A stretch of DNA of 64,000 nt from RGIG2134 sp964461115. Lineage in GTDB: Bacteria; Cyanobacteriota; Vampirovibrionia; Gastranaerophilales; Gastranaerophilaceae. Of this stretch, positions 1 to 8,536 are shown one piece after another. The position numbers and the translations under genes were made by a program. The stretch is from assembly GCA_964461115.1 (NCBI GenBank), contig CAYWSX010000002.1, positions 186,001 to 250,000 on the forward strand. Reading direction: 5' to 3'. The notes under the pieces are model-generated. The model saw only the letters and a program-made list of their open reading frames with translations, was not told the origin of the DNA and searched no databases. The first letter of the stretch is position 1. Each line of letters opens with the position of its first letter.

Positions 1-9
1 GGATAGGCT

Positions 10-1863
10 ATGAAAAAGATTATAATTTACACTGATACTCCAATCATGGATATTACCGACTTGTCGGAAGAAAAAGCAGCTTACACCATAAAAATTGTTA
101 GCTCAGACAAAGCAAACAATCAAAATCTAAGCGGTGATAAAGTTCTAATTAACTGTGACGATGATTTTGATATTCAAAAAATCACATCTTTTCACAAAAA
201 AAACGATACTGTTATTTGGGCTTATACGCAAAATACAACAAGAGAAAATATTCTTCGTCTATACAGCTTTGGGGTAAATAATGTAATACCGACTCCAAAA
301 AGTTTTACTCACATAATAAATATCCTCCTAGACCCGGAAAATGAGGATGTTAGTCTTAGCATTGTAAAAAAAACTGAAAAATCAAAGAAAAAGATTTTAA
401 TTTTGGATGACACAAAAGCTAATAACGAACTGCTTGAAGCAACTCTTGACGAATTTAATTTTGCATATTACACATATACAGACCCTAAAGAAGCTTTAAT
501 TGAAATAGAAAAAATTTCTTTTGACTTGATTATTTTAGATATAATGATGCCGGAAATAGACGGTTTTCATGTTGCACAAAAAATCAGAAATTCTTCGCTA
601 AATTCAGCCACGCCTTTTATCTTCATTACATCAATGCCCGGAATTGAAGCCAAAATCAAAGGATACGAGGTAGGTTCGTATTCATATATAGAGCGACCTT
701 ATAATATTGATGTTGTAAGGGCTCAAGTGAAAAATGTTCTGGAGATAGTGGAGCTGCAAGATAATTTATGTCGTGAAAATGAACTTCAAAAATCTATGCT
801 GGAGTATTCAAATAATCAGTCTATCATAACTGACGCCTCATTTATGATTCTTTCTGCCGGAAATCAACATATTTCATTAAATAAAGGTGAATATTTCTTC
901 AGCTACTTCAAGGCAAACGCTATAGAATATCCCATAAAACAACTGGCAGATTTTGTTCAATCAAAAGAAAGAACTTTTAAATTTATTTTTGATTTAAATG
1001 CACCGGAAGAACAAATCAAAACATATGAATCCAGTATAACCAAAATCCTTTCCGCTTCGAATGAAACCGAAAGATTTTTAATTGTAATTGAAGATATCAC
1101 GGACAGAATTCTTCTTGAACAGCAAAAAGAGACTTTCGTTGCAACACTTACACATGACCTAAAATCACCTGTCCGAGCTGAATACAATGTGTTAAAACAG
1201 CTTATCGACCTAAAATACGGAGACTTAACATCCGAACAAAAAGAAATTCTGACACAAATGCTTGACTCCCGGGCGTATATGCAGCGAATGGTAGACAATT
1301 TACTTACAAGATACAAAATAAATGCGGAAAATTTTGTCGTTACGCCTGAGCTTAATTCATATAAACAAACAATCGAAAATACAGTCAGAGACCTTAAATA
1401 CTTGGCGCAGAACAAAAGCCAAACCATATATGTCGGATACAACTCAGAAATTGATGATTTTTACTTTGATAAAACAGAGATTGTACGAGTACTTGTAAAT
1501 ATAATTGTAAATGCCTCTGAGTACACACCAAACGGCGGAGAAATATATATAAAAGTGCAAGATGCAGGCAAGTACATAAAAACCAGCATTACTGATACGG
1601 GTTATGGGCTTTCGGAGAAAGATATACCTCTTATCTTCAACAAACATGTTACTTTGGCGAAAAAATACAGAAAAGTAGGCTCCGGTCTCGGGCTTTATAT
1701 TTCGAAATCCATTATCGAATCTCACGGCGGAGAAATCCGGGTAGAAAGCAAACTAAATGAAGGCTCTAAATTTGAATTTACAATCCCTTTGAGCATGTCA
1801 GAAAAAAACATGGATGAAGAACTTATAGATGTGTCCGGAAAAGAAGAAATAAAATTAATTTAG
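10..1863 (+). CDS. hybrid sensor histidine kinase with internal receiver domain
   Basis: Cytoplasmic two-component kinase of 617 aa with no membrane segment. Residues 1-115 look like a degenerate receiver fold (they end in a receiver-like FGVNNVIPTPK stretch but lack the acidic pocket). A full receiver follows at about 127-245 with LILDDTK and the phosphoacceptor Asp177 in LDIMMPE. A linker leads to a HisKA domain with His382 in the THDLKSP H-box and a HATPase with NIIVNASEY (N box), DTGYGL (G1) and GSGLGL (G2). The receiver precedes the kinase, so it is probably an input. The start at 10 is preceded by GGATAGG. No partner regulator lies beside it; the next gene is convergent, 1 nt after the stop codon. 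Family is certain, signal unknown. Confidence 0.9.
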   Translation: MKKIIIYTDTPIMDITDLSEEKAAYTIKIVSSDKANNQNLSGDKVLINCDDDFDIQKITSFHKKNDTVIWAYTQNTTRENILRLYSFGVNNVIPTPKSFTHIINILLDPENEDVSLSIVKKTEKSKKKILILDDTKANNELLEATLDEFNFAYYTYTDPKEALIEIEKISFDLIILDIMMPEIDGFHVAQKIRNSSLNSATPFIFITSMPGIEAKIKGYEVGSYSYIERPYNIDVVRAQVKNVLEIVELQDNLCRENELQKSMLEYSNNQSIITDASFMILSAGNQHISLNKGEYFFSYFKANAIEYPIKQLADFVQSKERTFKFIFDLNAPEEQIKTYESSITKILSASNETERFLIVIEDITDRILLEQQKETFVATLTHDLKSPVRAEYNVLKQLIDLKYGDLTSEQKEILTQMLDSRAYMQRMVDNLLTRYKINAENFVVTPELNSYKQTIENTVRDLKYLAQNKSQTIYVGYNSEIDDFYFDKTEIVRVLVNIIVNASEYTPNGGEIYIKVQDAGKYIKTSITDTGYGLSEKDIPLIFNKHVTLAKKYRKVGSGLGLYISKSIIESHGGEIRVESKLNEGSKFEFTIPLSMSEKNMDEELIDVSGKEEIKLI

Positions 1864-1864
1864 T

Positions 1865-2923
1865 TTACAACACAGGAATGTTTTCAAAGTTTGGTTTTTT
1901 ATGAGTAAATTCTTCCTGAACTTCATCAGCAATTCTATCAGACTTCAAAGCACGCTTTTTACGCAAAAGCATATCCGTGAAAGCCTCAACTCTTGTAATA
2001 AATCCCGCTTCACCTGTATGCTCATCTATCGTAAGCCCCAAGACAGGCTTATCAAAGTTTTTGGCATTTCGGAAAATTCTATCAACCATAATAGAATCAG
2101 GGCCGCACCCAAAAGCTGTAATCGTAATAATACCGTCTATTTTAGAGTTTTTCAGGTAATGCCCGGCTGAACCGGTCATTTCATATTCATTTGCCCAATA
2201 AGCAGAATCAACTCCTAGAGTAGAAAGTCCTTCCTCAAGCTGCTCTGAGGTCAGTTGTTCATATGTGTATGCTTTTACTCCAAGTTTTTCAAGCTTATCA
2301 AAGATTTTCATTGAAACGCGATCATCATATATATTGTAACCATGCGAAATTAAGGCTACGGTGATTTCATATTCTTTAGATACTTGATGTATTATTATAT
2401 TACCGTTAATTGCCGCCCTCAATGCCTTTTCAAAATGTATTCCAGACCTTGTCATTGTTTGGAAGTTGTTTAAAACCTGCCACCCCATTTTTTGAGCTTC
2501 TTTCACTCGTACGGGGTCTTTTATACCAAATTCGTGAGCAACATCCATTAAAAACTCAGGTAACCCTTGCTGCTCGGATTTGTCGAGCGTTGCTTCAATA
2601 ATTCTGAACTCTCTTTTGACAACATTTCTAATCAAATCAGGTAAAGCGCGTATCTTAGAGCAATTATAAATCTTATGCGCTACAGACTGAATAGAAGGGA
2701 TGAAAATAGCGTCGACACCCTTGTCCAGAAGATTCAAAACATGCCCGACATAAACTTTTATCGGGAGACAAGTCTCTGTAACAACAAGGGCAGAGCCTTC
2801 AGACATGGTCTGCTTTGTAGTTCTGTCTGAGAGTATGACCTCAACCCCCAGCGCTTTGAAAAAGCCGAACCAGAAGGGATAATAATTATAATAAATAAGT
2901 GCGCGCGGAATTCCAACTTTCAT
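1865..2923 (-). CDS. 2-hydroxyacyl-CoA dehydratase-like protein (DUF2229-type)
   Basis: The protein begins MKVGIPRALIYY and contains conserved Cys in VVTETCLPIK and in AFGCGPDS, the pattern of the family related to 2-hydroxyglutaryl-CoA dehydratase subunits and their activases; those cysteines may bind an Fe-S cluster. The true substrate is unknown. The longest frame starts at a GTG at 2935, but an ATG at 2923 preceded by GGGA fits the conserved N-terminus better. It is the second gene of a two-gene operon, 14 bp after the 115-aa gene. It could act alone as a redox or cluster protein rather than as a dehydratase. Confidence 0.75.
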   Translation of the reverse strand: MKVGIPRALIYYNYYPFWFGFFKALGVEVILSDRTTKQTMSEGSALVVTETCLPIKVYVGHVLNLLDKGVDAIFIPSIQSVAHKIYNCSKIRALPDLIRNVVKREFRIIEATLDKSEQQGLPEFLMDVAHEFGIKDPVRVKEAQKMGWQVLNNFQTMTRSGIHFEKALRAAINGNIIIHQVSKEYEITVALISHGYNIYDDRVSMKIFDKLEKLGVKAYTYEQLTSEQLEEGLSTLGVDSAYWANEYEMTGSAGHYLKNSKIDGIITITAFGCGPDSIMVDRIFRNAKNFDKPVLGLTIDEHTGEAGFITRVEAFTDMLLRKKRALKSDRIADEVQEEFTHKKPNFENIPVL

Positions 2924-2937
2924 ATCAAATCCCACAC

Positions 2938-3285
2938 TTAAAACGGTCTTGTTTGTCCGAGTTTATTTCTAAGCTCTCTAAATCTTGCAATATCTTCCTG
3001 CGCCTTGCCTGTTTCTTTGAATACAGCTTGAGTAGTCGGATGAACAAGCAAAATATAATCCATGTGAATTTCTAAGAAATTATATCTGCGAGGCGGCATG
3101 TTTGAATTTTTTGCATAAATTTCAACATTCGTAACCGCTAAAAATCTTCTTTCTTTATCATTAAGCAAATCTGTCAAATCTCTGTTTGAATTTGTATATT
3201 TTGCAACGTGAACAGTACCCTTAATGTCATGGTCTACTGTTAAAATGCTTACCTCTACCGGTACCGTATCTATATGTTTTGCCAT
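2938..3285 (-). CDS. conserved hypothetical protein (DUF6812-like)
   Basis: A soluble 115-aa protein without signal peptide or membrane segment. The central pattern HDIKGTVHVAK, then DLTDLLN, then FLAVTNVEIY resembles the small DUF6812 family (modify-polymer, TDLLN, F-hydrophobic-TD pattern), recalled from memory rather than searched. It is the promoter-proximal gene of a two-gene operon with the CoA-dehydratase-like gene, so the two may work together, but the sequence gives no catalytic residues. Function unknown. Confidence 0.65.
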   Translation of the reverse strand: MAKHIDTVPVEVSILTVDHDIKGTVHVAKYTNSNRDLTDLLNDKERRFLAVTNVEIYAKNSNMPPRRYNFLEIHMDYILLVHPTTQAVFKETGKAQEDIARFRELRNKLGQTRPF

Positions 3286-3328
3286 TTGTCAGTCCTTTTC
3301 GTACTCTTGTGTATAATTATATAATAGT

Positions 3329-4879
3329 TTATTTATTTTGACCAGAAAGATTATTCATTCCCGAAACTAAAACCATGATATCTGACGGATTTAACTTCAC
3401 ATGAAGTTTACTCTTTTTGAATTCTGTCGTGCCCTCGCACATCCTGATTGGTATTACTTCGCGGAAATCTTTGACGCCGGATATGGCAATAGCACCCTCT
3501 GCTGCGGCGGATCTGTTGTGGTTCAAAATAACAATTATTTTGATATCGCCTGATGAGTATTCATAAGCGAAAATATCCTTATTGCCGGTTTTGAGAATTT
3601 CAGGACGAGAATTTAAAACAGGAAGCATTCTTGCTTTAAAATTTGTTGCCATCTTAAATTCCGAGGCAATATTTTTGTCTCCGCCTCCCGGTGCACGAGA
3701 AAAATTAAATATATCCGATTTTCCTTTGTGAGTATAGTAGGTTGTATCATCTGTGTATGTCTTGTCGGCTTTTCTATTCGCGTATCCATAAATAAAATAA
3801 TCACCGGTAATATAGCCATTCACAAAATACATGTTTCCCGGTAATGTTGCAGACAGCCACAAAATTTGACGAGCATAAAAGGGACTGGTCAGCATAGGGC
3901 TGATATCATCGTGAGTAGCAAAATTCAAGACAATAGATTTCCCCTGCCCGCTGCGTTCAGCAAGCTTTACCACTTCCTCATAGGAAGTAAACAAATCGTC
4001 AGTTTTTTCAAACTTCGAATAATTCATAAAATTTCCCAGATATCCGTCAAAACCCGCGGAAGTGAGCTTATCGTACGAAGTAAAAGGCGCTTCCTTAGCG
4101 GCAGGCTCAGTCCAAGCGGGCGAAGCCTCCGCTATAAACAAAAATTGCGGGTCGTCGCGTCTTGCATAATTTATAAGCACCTGCCAAAACTCATAAGGCT
4201 TCATCGTCGCAACGTCAGCTCTAACACCGTCTGCCCCAAGTTTTTTCACCATATCAATAAATGATTTATGCGAATCTATCAACTCATCATTCAGAGCATT
4301 ATCAGCTTCAACAGCCTTAAAGAGTCTAACATCAGTCCAGTCGGAAGGTACAATCGATTTCCCGTCTTTTGACCCCGTAAAAAGCTCAGGACGACGCAAA
4401 AACATATCATAAGAACCGCAGCTTGGCAAATCAATTATAACCGCTATCCCACGTTTATGACACTCATCGATAAAGAGTTTTGCTTCATCGTATACGCTCA
4501 TTGGGTTTGACTTGTCATCAAGCTGCGGATTAACTTTGTTAAAATCATCCATAGCGTACAAGGAACCTGCCGTTCCAAGAGCTTTAAGCTTTCCTACAGG
4601 CGTAATCGGCAGAAGGTGAACCATATTTATTCCGTGAGATTTCAAACTATCCAGTTTTTTTATTGCACCAAGAAACGTCCCCGGAACCTCTCCTTTATCA
4701 ATTTCTATAATTTCATTACCGTTGCTGTCATCAGCTGAAAAGGTTCTCATATTTAAAACATAAATTCTTGCATTATTATTGACAAATGTACCGCGTGCGG
4801 TATTTGTATATAAAGCAGCGCTGTAAGCTGAATTAACACCAAAGGCAAGAAACATAAGCATTATAAATAATTTTTTCAT
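3329..4879 (-). CDS. secreted alpha-amylase family (GH13) glycoside hydrolase
   Basis: Starts MKKLFIMLMFLAFG followed by an AYSA cleavage site, a signal peptide for export to the periplasm or outside. The body is a GH13 TIM barrel: GADGVRADVATM carries the nucleophile Asp, FIAEAS the acid/base Glu, and NFATHDD the transition-state Asp. A C-terminal beta domain follows (about 516 aa in all). It should act on alpha-glucans, but the sequence does not tell hydrolase from transferase. ATG 4879 is chosen over ATG 4891 because GGGGA lies 6 nt before it and it starts the signal peptide. A single gene, facing the same way as the operon downstream of it. Confidence 0.88.
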   Translation of the reverse strand: MKKLFIMLMFLAFGVNSAYSAALYTNTARGTFVNNNARIYVLNMRTFSADDSNGNEIIEIDKGEVPGTFLGAIKKLDSLKSHGINMVHLLPITPVGKLKALGTAGSLYAMDDFNKVNPQLDDKSNPMSVYDEAKLFIDECHKRGIAVIIDLPSCGSYDMFLRRPELFTGSKDGKSIVPSDWTDVRLFKAVEADNALNDELIDSHKSFIDMVKKLGADGVRADVATMKPYEFWQVLINYARRDDPQFLFIAEASPAWTEPAAKEAPFTSYDKLTSAGFDGYLGNFMNYSKFEKTDDLFTSYEEVVKLAERSGQGKSIVLNFATHDDISPMLTSPFYARQILWLSATLPGNMYFVNGYITGDYFIYGYANRKADKTYTDDTTYYTHKGKSDIFNFSRAPGGGDKNIASEFKMATNFKARMLPVLNSRPEILKTGNKDIFAYEYSSGDIKIIVILNHNRSAAAEGAIAISGVKDFREVIPIRMCEGTTEFKKSKLHVKLNPSDIMVLVSGMNNLSGQNK

Positions 4880-4953
4880 TGATTTCCCCATAAATCACTA
4901 TCTGTAAACATAATAGGCAATATTTTCAATTTATGCAAATATTGAAAAAGAGT

Positions 4954-5913
4954 TTACAATAATTTTTCCAGCTCCGAAATAACAAATCCTGCAGGCATTT
5001 CCCGAAGACATGCATAATTGTCTTTGCATTTTTTCGGTTTTGCACAAGGCGCACAAGGCAACCCTGAAGAAATAACAAAACTATTTTTTCCAAGCGGTCT
5101 CCAATGAGAAACCGAAGTTGAACCGAAAAGTGAAACGACTTTTTTTCCAAATGCAGCTCCTGCGTGGCAAAAACCGCTATCTATTCCAAAGACCAAGTCC
5201 ATCTTACTTATAAGCGCCATAACTTCATCAAAAGAAAGCTCTCCACATAGATTAATCGGCTCTGAACCTTTTGAAAAATCAGTAATTTGCTCATAATAAT
5301 CTTTTTCTCTATCCAACCCGGTAAAATATATTTCATAACCTTTCGTCGCAAGAAAATCAACAGTTTTCGCAAAATTTTCAACTGTCCAATCTTTAACATG
5401 TGTTGATGAACAAGCAACAACAAGTGCCTTAGGTTTTTGTGTCAAATAAGGTTCAATATTTTTCAAAGCCGAATCCGTAACAGAATACTCCAGCTTTTCA
5501 TCATTAATCTCGACATAATCGGCTCTCAAAACATCCATAAAATATTCAAGTTCGTGTTTTGAGTCATTTTTATTGTAATCTACAACATTTGTTAAAAATA
5601 GCTCTCTAAATTGCCCGCCAAACCCGATTCTTTCTTTTATTCCAAGCCCGAACGCAAGTAAAGCCGCTGATAATGACCGTTTCAGAACATAAACTTTGCC
5701 ATAATTATTTTGTCTGAGTAATTTATAATCAAGATTCTTTATATTAAAAACTTCATTTACATAAGAACATTTTGAAAATACCAAGCCGCCCGCATTTTTA
5801 GAAATAACATCAATATCAGCGCGCCCGCAGTGTTTCTTTAACTCACGCAAAAACGGTATCGCAAGTATACTGTCTCCTACATATTGAGGTGCTATTACTA
5901 AAAGTTTTTCCAT
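4954..5913 (-). CDS. glycosyltransferase family 9 (heptosyltransferase-like)
   Basis: Adds sugar, typically heptose, to the lipopolysaccharide inner core at the inner face of the cytoplasmic membrane. The N-terminus MEKLLVIAPQYVGDSILAIPF matches the GT9 acceptor domain start (usually GDxxLTTP), and the C-terminal half has VFGIDSGFCHAGAAFGKKVVSLFG, the GT9 signature for the nucleotide-sugar site. A Cys-rich tail (CAPCAKPKKCKDNYAC) is common in this lineage of GT9 proteins. A longer frame to 5967 exists, but AAGGAGAAA sits just before ATG 5913 and decides the start. One of three GT9 genes in the window. Confidence 0.88.
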   Translation of the reverse strand: MEKLLVIAPQYVGDSILAIPFLRELKKHCGRADIDVISKNAGGLVFSKCSYVNEVFNIKNLDYKLLRQNNYGKVYVLKRSLSAALLAFGLGIKERIGFGGQFRELFLTNVVDYNKNDSKHELEYFMDVLRADYVEINDEKLEYSVTDSALKNIEPYLTQKPKALVVACSSTHVKDWTVENFAKTVDFLATKGYEIYFTGLDREKDYYEQITDFSKGSEPINLCGELSFDEVMALISKMDLVFGIDSGFCHAGAAFGKKVVSLFGSTSVSHWRPLGKNSFVISSGLPCAPCAKPKKCKDNYACLREMPAGFVISELEKLL

Positions 5914-6115
5914 TATTAAATTTCTCCTTAAACCATAATATGGACAAATTAAGATTTCGTCAAACAATCAGTTTGCTTCACCAGCAAAATCATAGGAAAA
6001 AGGAACAATTATTCTATGATAAAAGTATATTATTGTAACAATCATGCATCAAATAAGTTATATATTTTTTAGATATAATTTATAATTAAAACAGACACAG
6101 GATAATGGAAGTAAA

Positions 6116-6718
6116 ATGAAAAAGACTTTAAAATTTATTTGTAAAAATCACAATAAATACGGATTTACGCTGGCGGAGACTTTAATAACACTTGTCATAA
6201 TTGGTGTGGTTGCGGCGCTAACTATCCCGACATTATCCACAAAATACCAAGAGCACGTGGAAAAGACGCAAGTAAAAAAGACCATTTCAGTAATCTATCA
6301 AGCACTGAAAAAAGCAGAAGCTGAAAACGGTGACTTTGACAATTGGGCTACAAATATTAATGGTAATGGGAACGTGATTCTTATTATGGAAAACATGAGA
6401 CAACAATTAAAAATTGCAGAATACTGCGGATTTGATAAAGATGGCTGCGCTCCAAAAAAACTTACTTTTTACCCTGCATACACATGTGGGCGGATTAGTT
6501 ATACACTTGCAGACGGAACCAATATAATTGGACTTCAAGACAGAAGATGTATGCTCAATGAAAAGCTACCAAATCCTTTATTGCCTTTGATTATCGTCCC
6601 TCAAAAAAGCAAAAATGCCTATTTATTAGGTGTCGGGGAACAATGTGAGAGCGAACCTTGCGCCACCACCCAAATCAAAATCTGGGAACTTGCAAAACCA
6701 ATAAAGATTCCTAAATAA
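6116..6718 (+). CDS. type IV pilin-like / pseudopilin protein
   Basis: A prepilin leader of about 16 residues ends in G-FTLAETLITLVIIGVVAAL, the prepilin peptidase site (cleavage after Gly, then methylated Phe, Glu at +5) followed by the hydrophobic assembly helix. The C-terminal domain (about 160 aa) has several Cys residues that could form disulfides. It would be inserted in the inner membrane and assembled in a pilus or a type II secretion pseudopilus; no pilus machinery genes are adjacent. GGAAG precedes the ATG, and TATAAT-like boxes lie at about 6075-6085. A strong terminator follows at 6784. Confidence 0.88.
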   Translation: MKKTLKFICKNHNKYGFTLAETLITLVIIGVVAALTIPTLSTKYQEHVEKTQVKKTISVIYQALKKAEAENGDFDNWATNINGNGNVILIMENMRQQLKIAEYCGFDKDGCAPKKLTFYPAYTCGRISYTLADGTNIIGLQDRRCMLNEKLPNPLLPLIIVPQKSKNAYLLGVGEQCESEPCATTQIKIWELAKPIKIPK

Positions 6719-6783
6719 AATTAGTGCTAGAAATTTATTATAGAAAGGCAGCTACTTCGGGAAAGTCAGCTTTCTTGCCATAA

Positions 6784-6813
6784 AAAAGAAGACTACCTAA
6801 GTAGTCTTCTTTT
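6784..6813. terminator. bidirectional rho-independent terminator
   Basis: A perfect 13-bp stem with a CTAA loop, A-rich on the left and T-rich on the right, lies between the convergent pilin-like gene and the repeat-containing gene. The core AAGACTAC-CTAA-GTAGTCTT recurs at 8175-8194. Confidence 0.85.
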
Positions 6814-6855
6814 GAAAAATAGTGCACAAACTTCGAACTTTTGGATCACTAAAAA

Positions 6856-7679
6856 CTAAGTAAATATTTTTTCCAATTGCGGACCAAATTCCCATGTTTG
6901 GAACAATATATTTTTTGCACTCTCAAACATTTGTCCGGAAATACCGTCTTCATGAGCTTTATTTTTTATTGACGAGACAATATCTTTCAACTTAGCGCCG
7001 CTTGCCATTTCTTCTTCCATAAGCTTTGCACATCTTATTGCATAATCGACAGTTGCTTTTGAATATGGGTCATTTGCATTCGCTCTGTAATATCTATCAA
7101 ATAGTTCCGGACTTGAAATTTTAAATCCATATTTCTCAAAAGCCTCAGCTGCATTACGAGTTATAGGGTTCAGTGTCTCGTTAAAAGCAAGTAATTCTTT
7201 AGTAACATGGGTTTCTAAGTTCTTTTCAGCGCGGTACAACGCTTCGCGGAGAGCGTCTTCTTTTGCCAATAGCTTTTCAGAAATGGCGTCTCCCACACCT
7301 TTGCCTTTCATGAAATCATTAACACCATAAATACATTGATTACCGTCTAAGATGTAGTCTCCGATCCCTGATTCCCTCTGGAATACTTTTTTACCATTGA
7401 CTAATATTATAGGCTCGTTTGCTGTTTGAAAACTATTTAAATGCCTAAATTTACCTATAACTTCAACAACATAATCTTTACCGTCGTTAATAATCGCTTT
7501 TAAACTCCCGAGAAATTCAGCACTACTACGGTGTCCTGGGGTTCTTAGAGCTTCTCTTATGCCTGCTTGCAAATAATCAGTAGGTACTAATTTTGAACCA
7601 AAACCCGGATTAGCCTTTCTATTTTGATTGGCGGCACTAACAGAATTGATTGATTGATTGATTGATTGATTGATAACAT
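6856..7679 (-). CDS. hypothetical protein, probable phase-variable gene, out of frame here
   Basis: A long open frame (stop at 6856) has no credible start of its own: the first possible codon, TTG 7572, has no ribosome site. A strong start, ATG 7679 with AAAGGAG 7 nt before it, lies upstream but in another frame. Between them is a run of seven TTGA/TCAA units. Adding one unit (or removing two) puts the ATG in frame and would give a protein of about 275 aa starting MLSINQSINQSINS. The body (for example GIGDYILDGNQ, VNDFMKGKGVGD, then helical segments) matches nothing I recognise and has no clear membrane helix. As sequenced, the ATG frame stops after about 29 codons. Confidence 0.7.
7646..7673. 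repeat. tetranucleotide tract (TTGA)7
   Basis: Seven perfect tandem TTGA units just after the start codon of the minus-strand gene at 6856-7679. Tetranucleotide tracts of this kind change length by slipped-strand mispairing and switch translation frame. Confidence 0.95.
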
Positions 7680-7867
7680 TATTTTACTCCTTTACTTGGC
7701 ATATGCTCACATAAAACTTGTACAAAAATAAATTTGCTATCTAGTTTTACATTTATTAAAACCAGACTGAGAAACAAATTGTATTGACACTGCATACACA
7801 ATATGCGATGCTATTTTGTTGAACAAGTAAAGCCAAAAATACAATATTCAAAAAGGACTTTTGAAAA

Positions 7868-8113
7868 ATGGATGAAATGAAAATTATTTCAGAGAAAAAT
7901 ACGAAAAAACATTTTTGCACATGCCCCGCTACGCAATGCCCGCGTCACCCGTCTAAGCATGACAAAGGCTGCGATCCCTGCATTATTGATAATATCCAAA
8001 AAGGAAAAATGCCGGCGTGCATGTTTGTCGCAGTCAGCGACGATATCAGAGCTGTGAAGGATTACTCTATCAATGGGTTTGTGGATTTTTATTTAAAAGT
8101 AAACGGCAAATAA
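7868..8113 (+). CDS. small Cys-rich protein (DUF6485-like)
   Basis: An 81-aa soluble protein with Cys clusters CTCPATQCPRHPSKHD, GCDPCI and PACMF, which resembles the small DUF6485 family and could bind zinc or an Fe-S cluster. The start has AAGGAC 8 nt upstream. It is monocistronic and followed by a terminator at 8171. No function can be assigned. Confidence 0.75.
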   Translation: MDEMKIISEKNTKKHFCTCPATQCPRHPSKHDKGCDPCIIDNIQKGKMPACMFVAVSDDIRAVKDYSINGFVDFYLKVNGK

Positions 8114-8170
8114 GGGTTATTTCGGGAGGAGAACTCCCGTCTGGAGTGAGGCGCCCCTCAACTCATACAA

Positions 8171-8198
8171 AAAAAAGACTACCTAAGTAGTCTTCTTT
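8171..8198. terminator. bidirectional terminator after the Cys-rich gene and tRNA-Val
   Basis: Hairpin AAGACTAC-CTAA-GTAGTCTT with A and T runs, located between the plus-strand 81-aa gene and the 3' end of the minus-strand tRNA-Val. Same core as the hairpin at 6784. Confidence 0.8.
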
Positions 8199-8199
8199 A

Positions 8200-8275
8200 T
8201 GGTGGGCGTTGAGAGGCTCGAACTCCCGACATCCTCCTTGTAAGGGAGGCGCTCTACCAACTGAGCTAAACGCCC
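8200..8275 (-). tRNA. tRNA-Val (anticodon TAC)
   Basis: A complete cloverleaf: acceptor GGGCGTT/AACGCCC, D arm AGCTCAGTTGG, anticodon loop CTTACAA, T arm GGGAGTTCGAGCCTC, discriminator A and encoded CCA (8200-8202). Confidence 0.97.
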
Positions 8276-8290
8276 GCAAGCTTTGTTACG

Positions 8291-8301
8291 GCTAAACGCC
8301 C
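8291..8301 (-). repeat. extra copy of the tRNA-Val 5' end
   Basis: GGGCGTTTAGC, the first 11 nt of tRNA-Val, occurs again 15 nt upstream of the gene on the same strand. It lies downstream of the promoter boxes and would be in the pre-tRNA leader. Confidence 0.8.
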
Positions 8302-8314
8302 TTGCGTATTTACT

Positions 8315-8342
8315 ATAATACGTGCTCAAACTTTTGTGTCAA
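8315..8342 (-). promoter_or_regulatory. promoter of tRNA-Val
   Basis: On the minus strand TTGACA (8342-8337), 16 nt, TATTAT (8320-8315). Transcription would start near 8308. Confidence 0.7.
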
Positions 8343-8482
8343 CTATTTATTTTTAAAAAACCGTAAAAGCACATACTGCAATGTGATTGCTAAAAATTGT
8401 TTTTGCGGGTATTATGAAAATATGAAAAAACTTTTTAGATTCAATAAGAGGTTACTCAGGTACAAAATTATAAGCATACTTT

Positions 8483-8521
8483 AAAAGCCAATAATGCAAT
8501 TTTTGCGTTGTTGGCTTTTTT
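8483..8521 (+). terminator. hairpin terminator before the SulP gene
   Basis: Stem AAAAGCCAA/TTGGCTTTT with an internal imperfect stem and a T run. No annotated plus-strand gene precedes it, so it may end a short transcript from 8310-8480 or act as a leader attenuator of the SulP gene; the SD of that gene follows at 8524. Confidence 0.6.
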
Positions 8522-8536
8522 ATAAAGGAGAAATCA

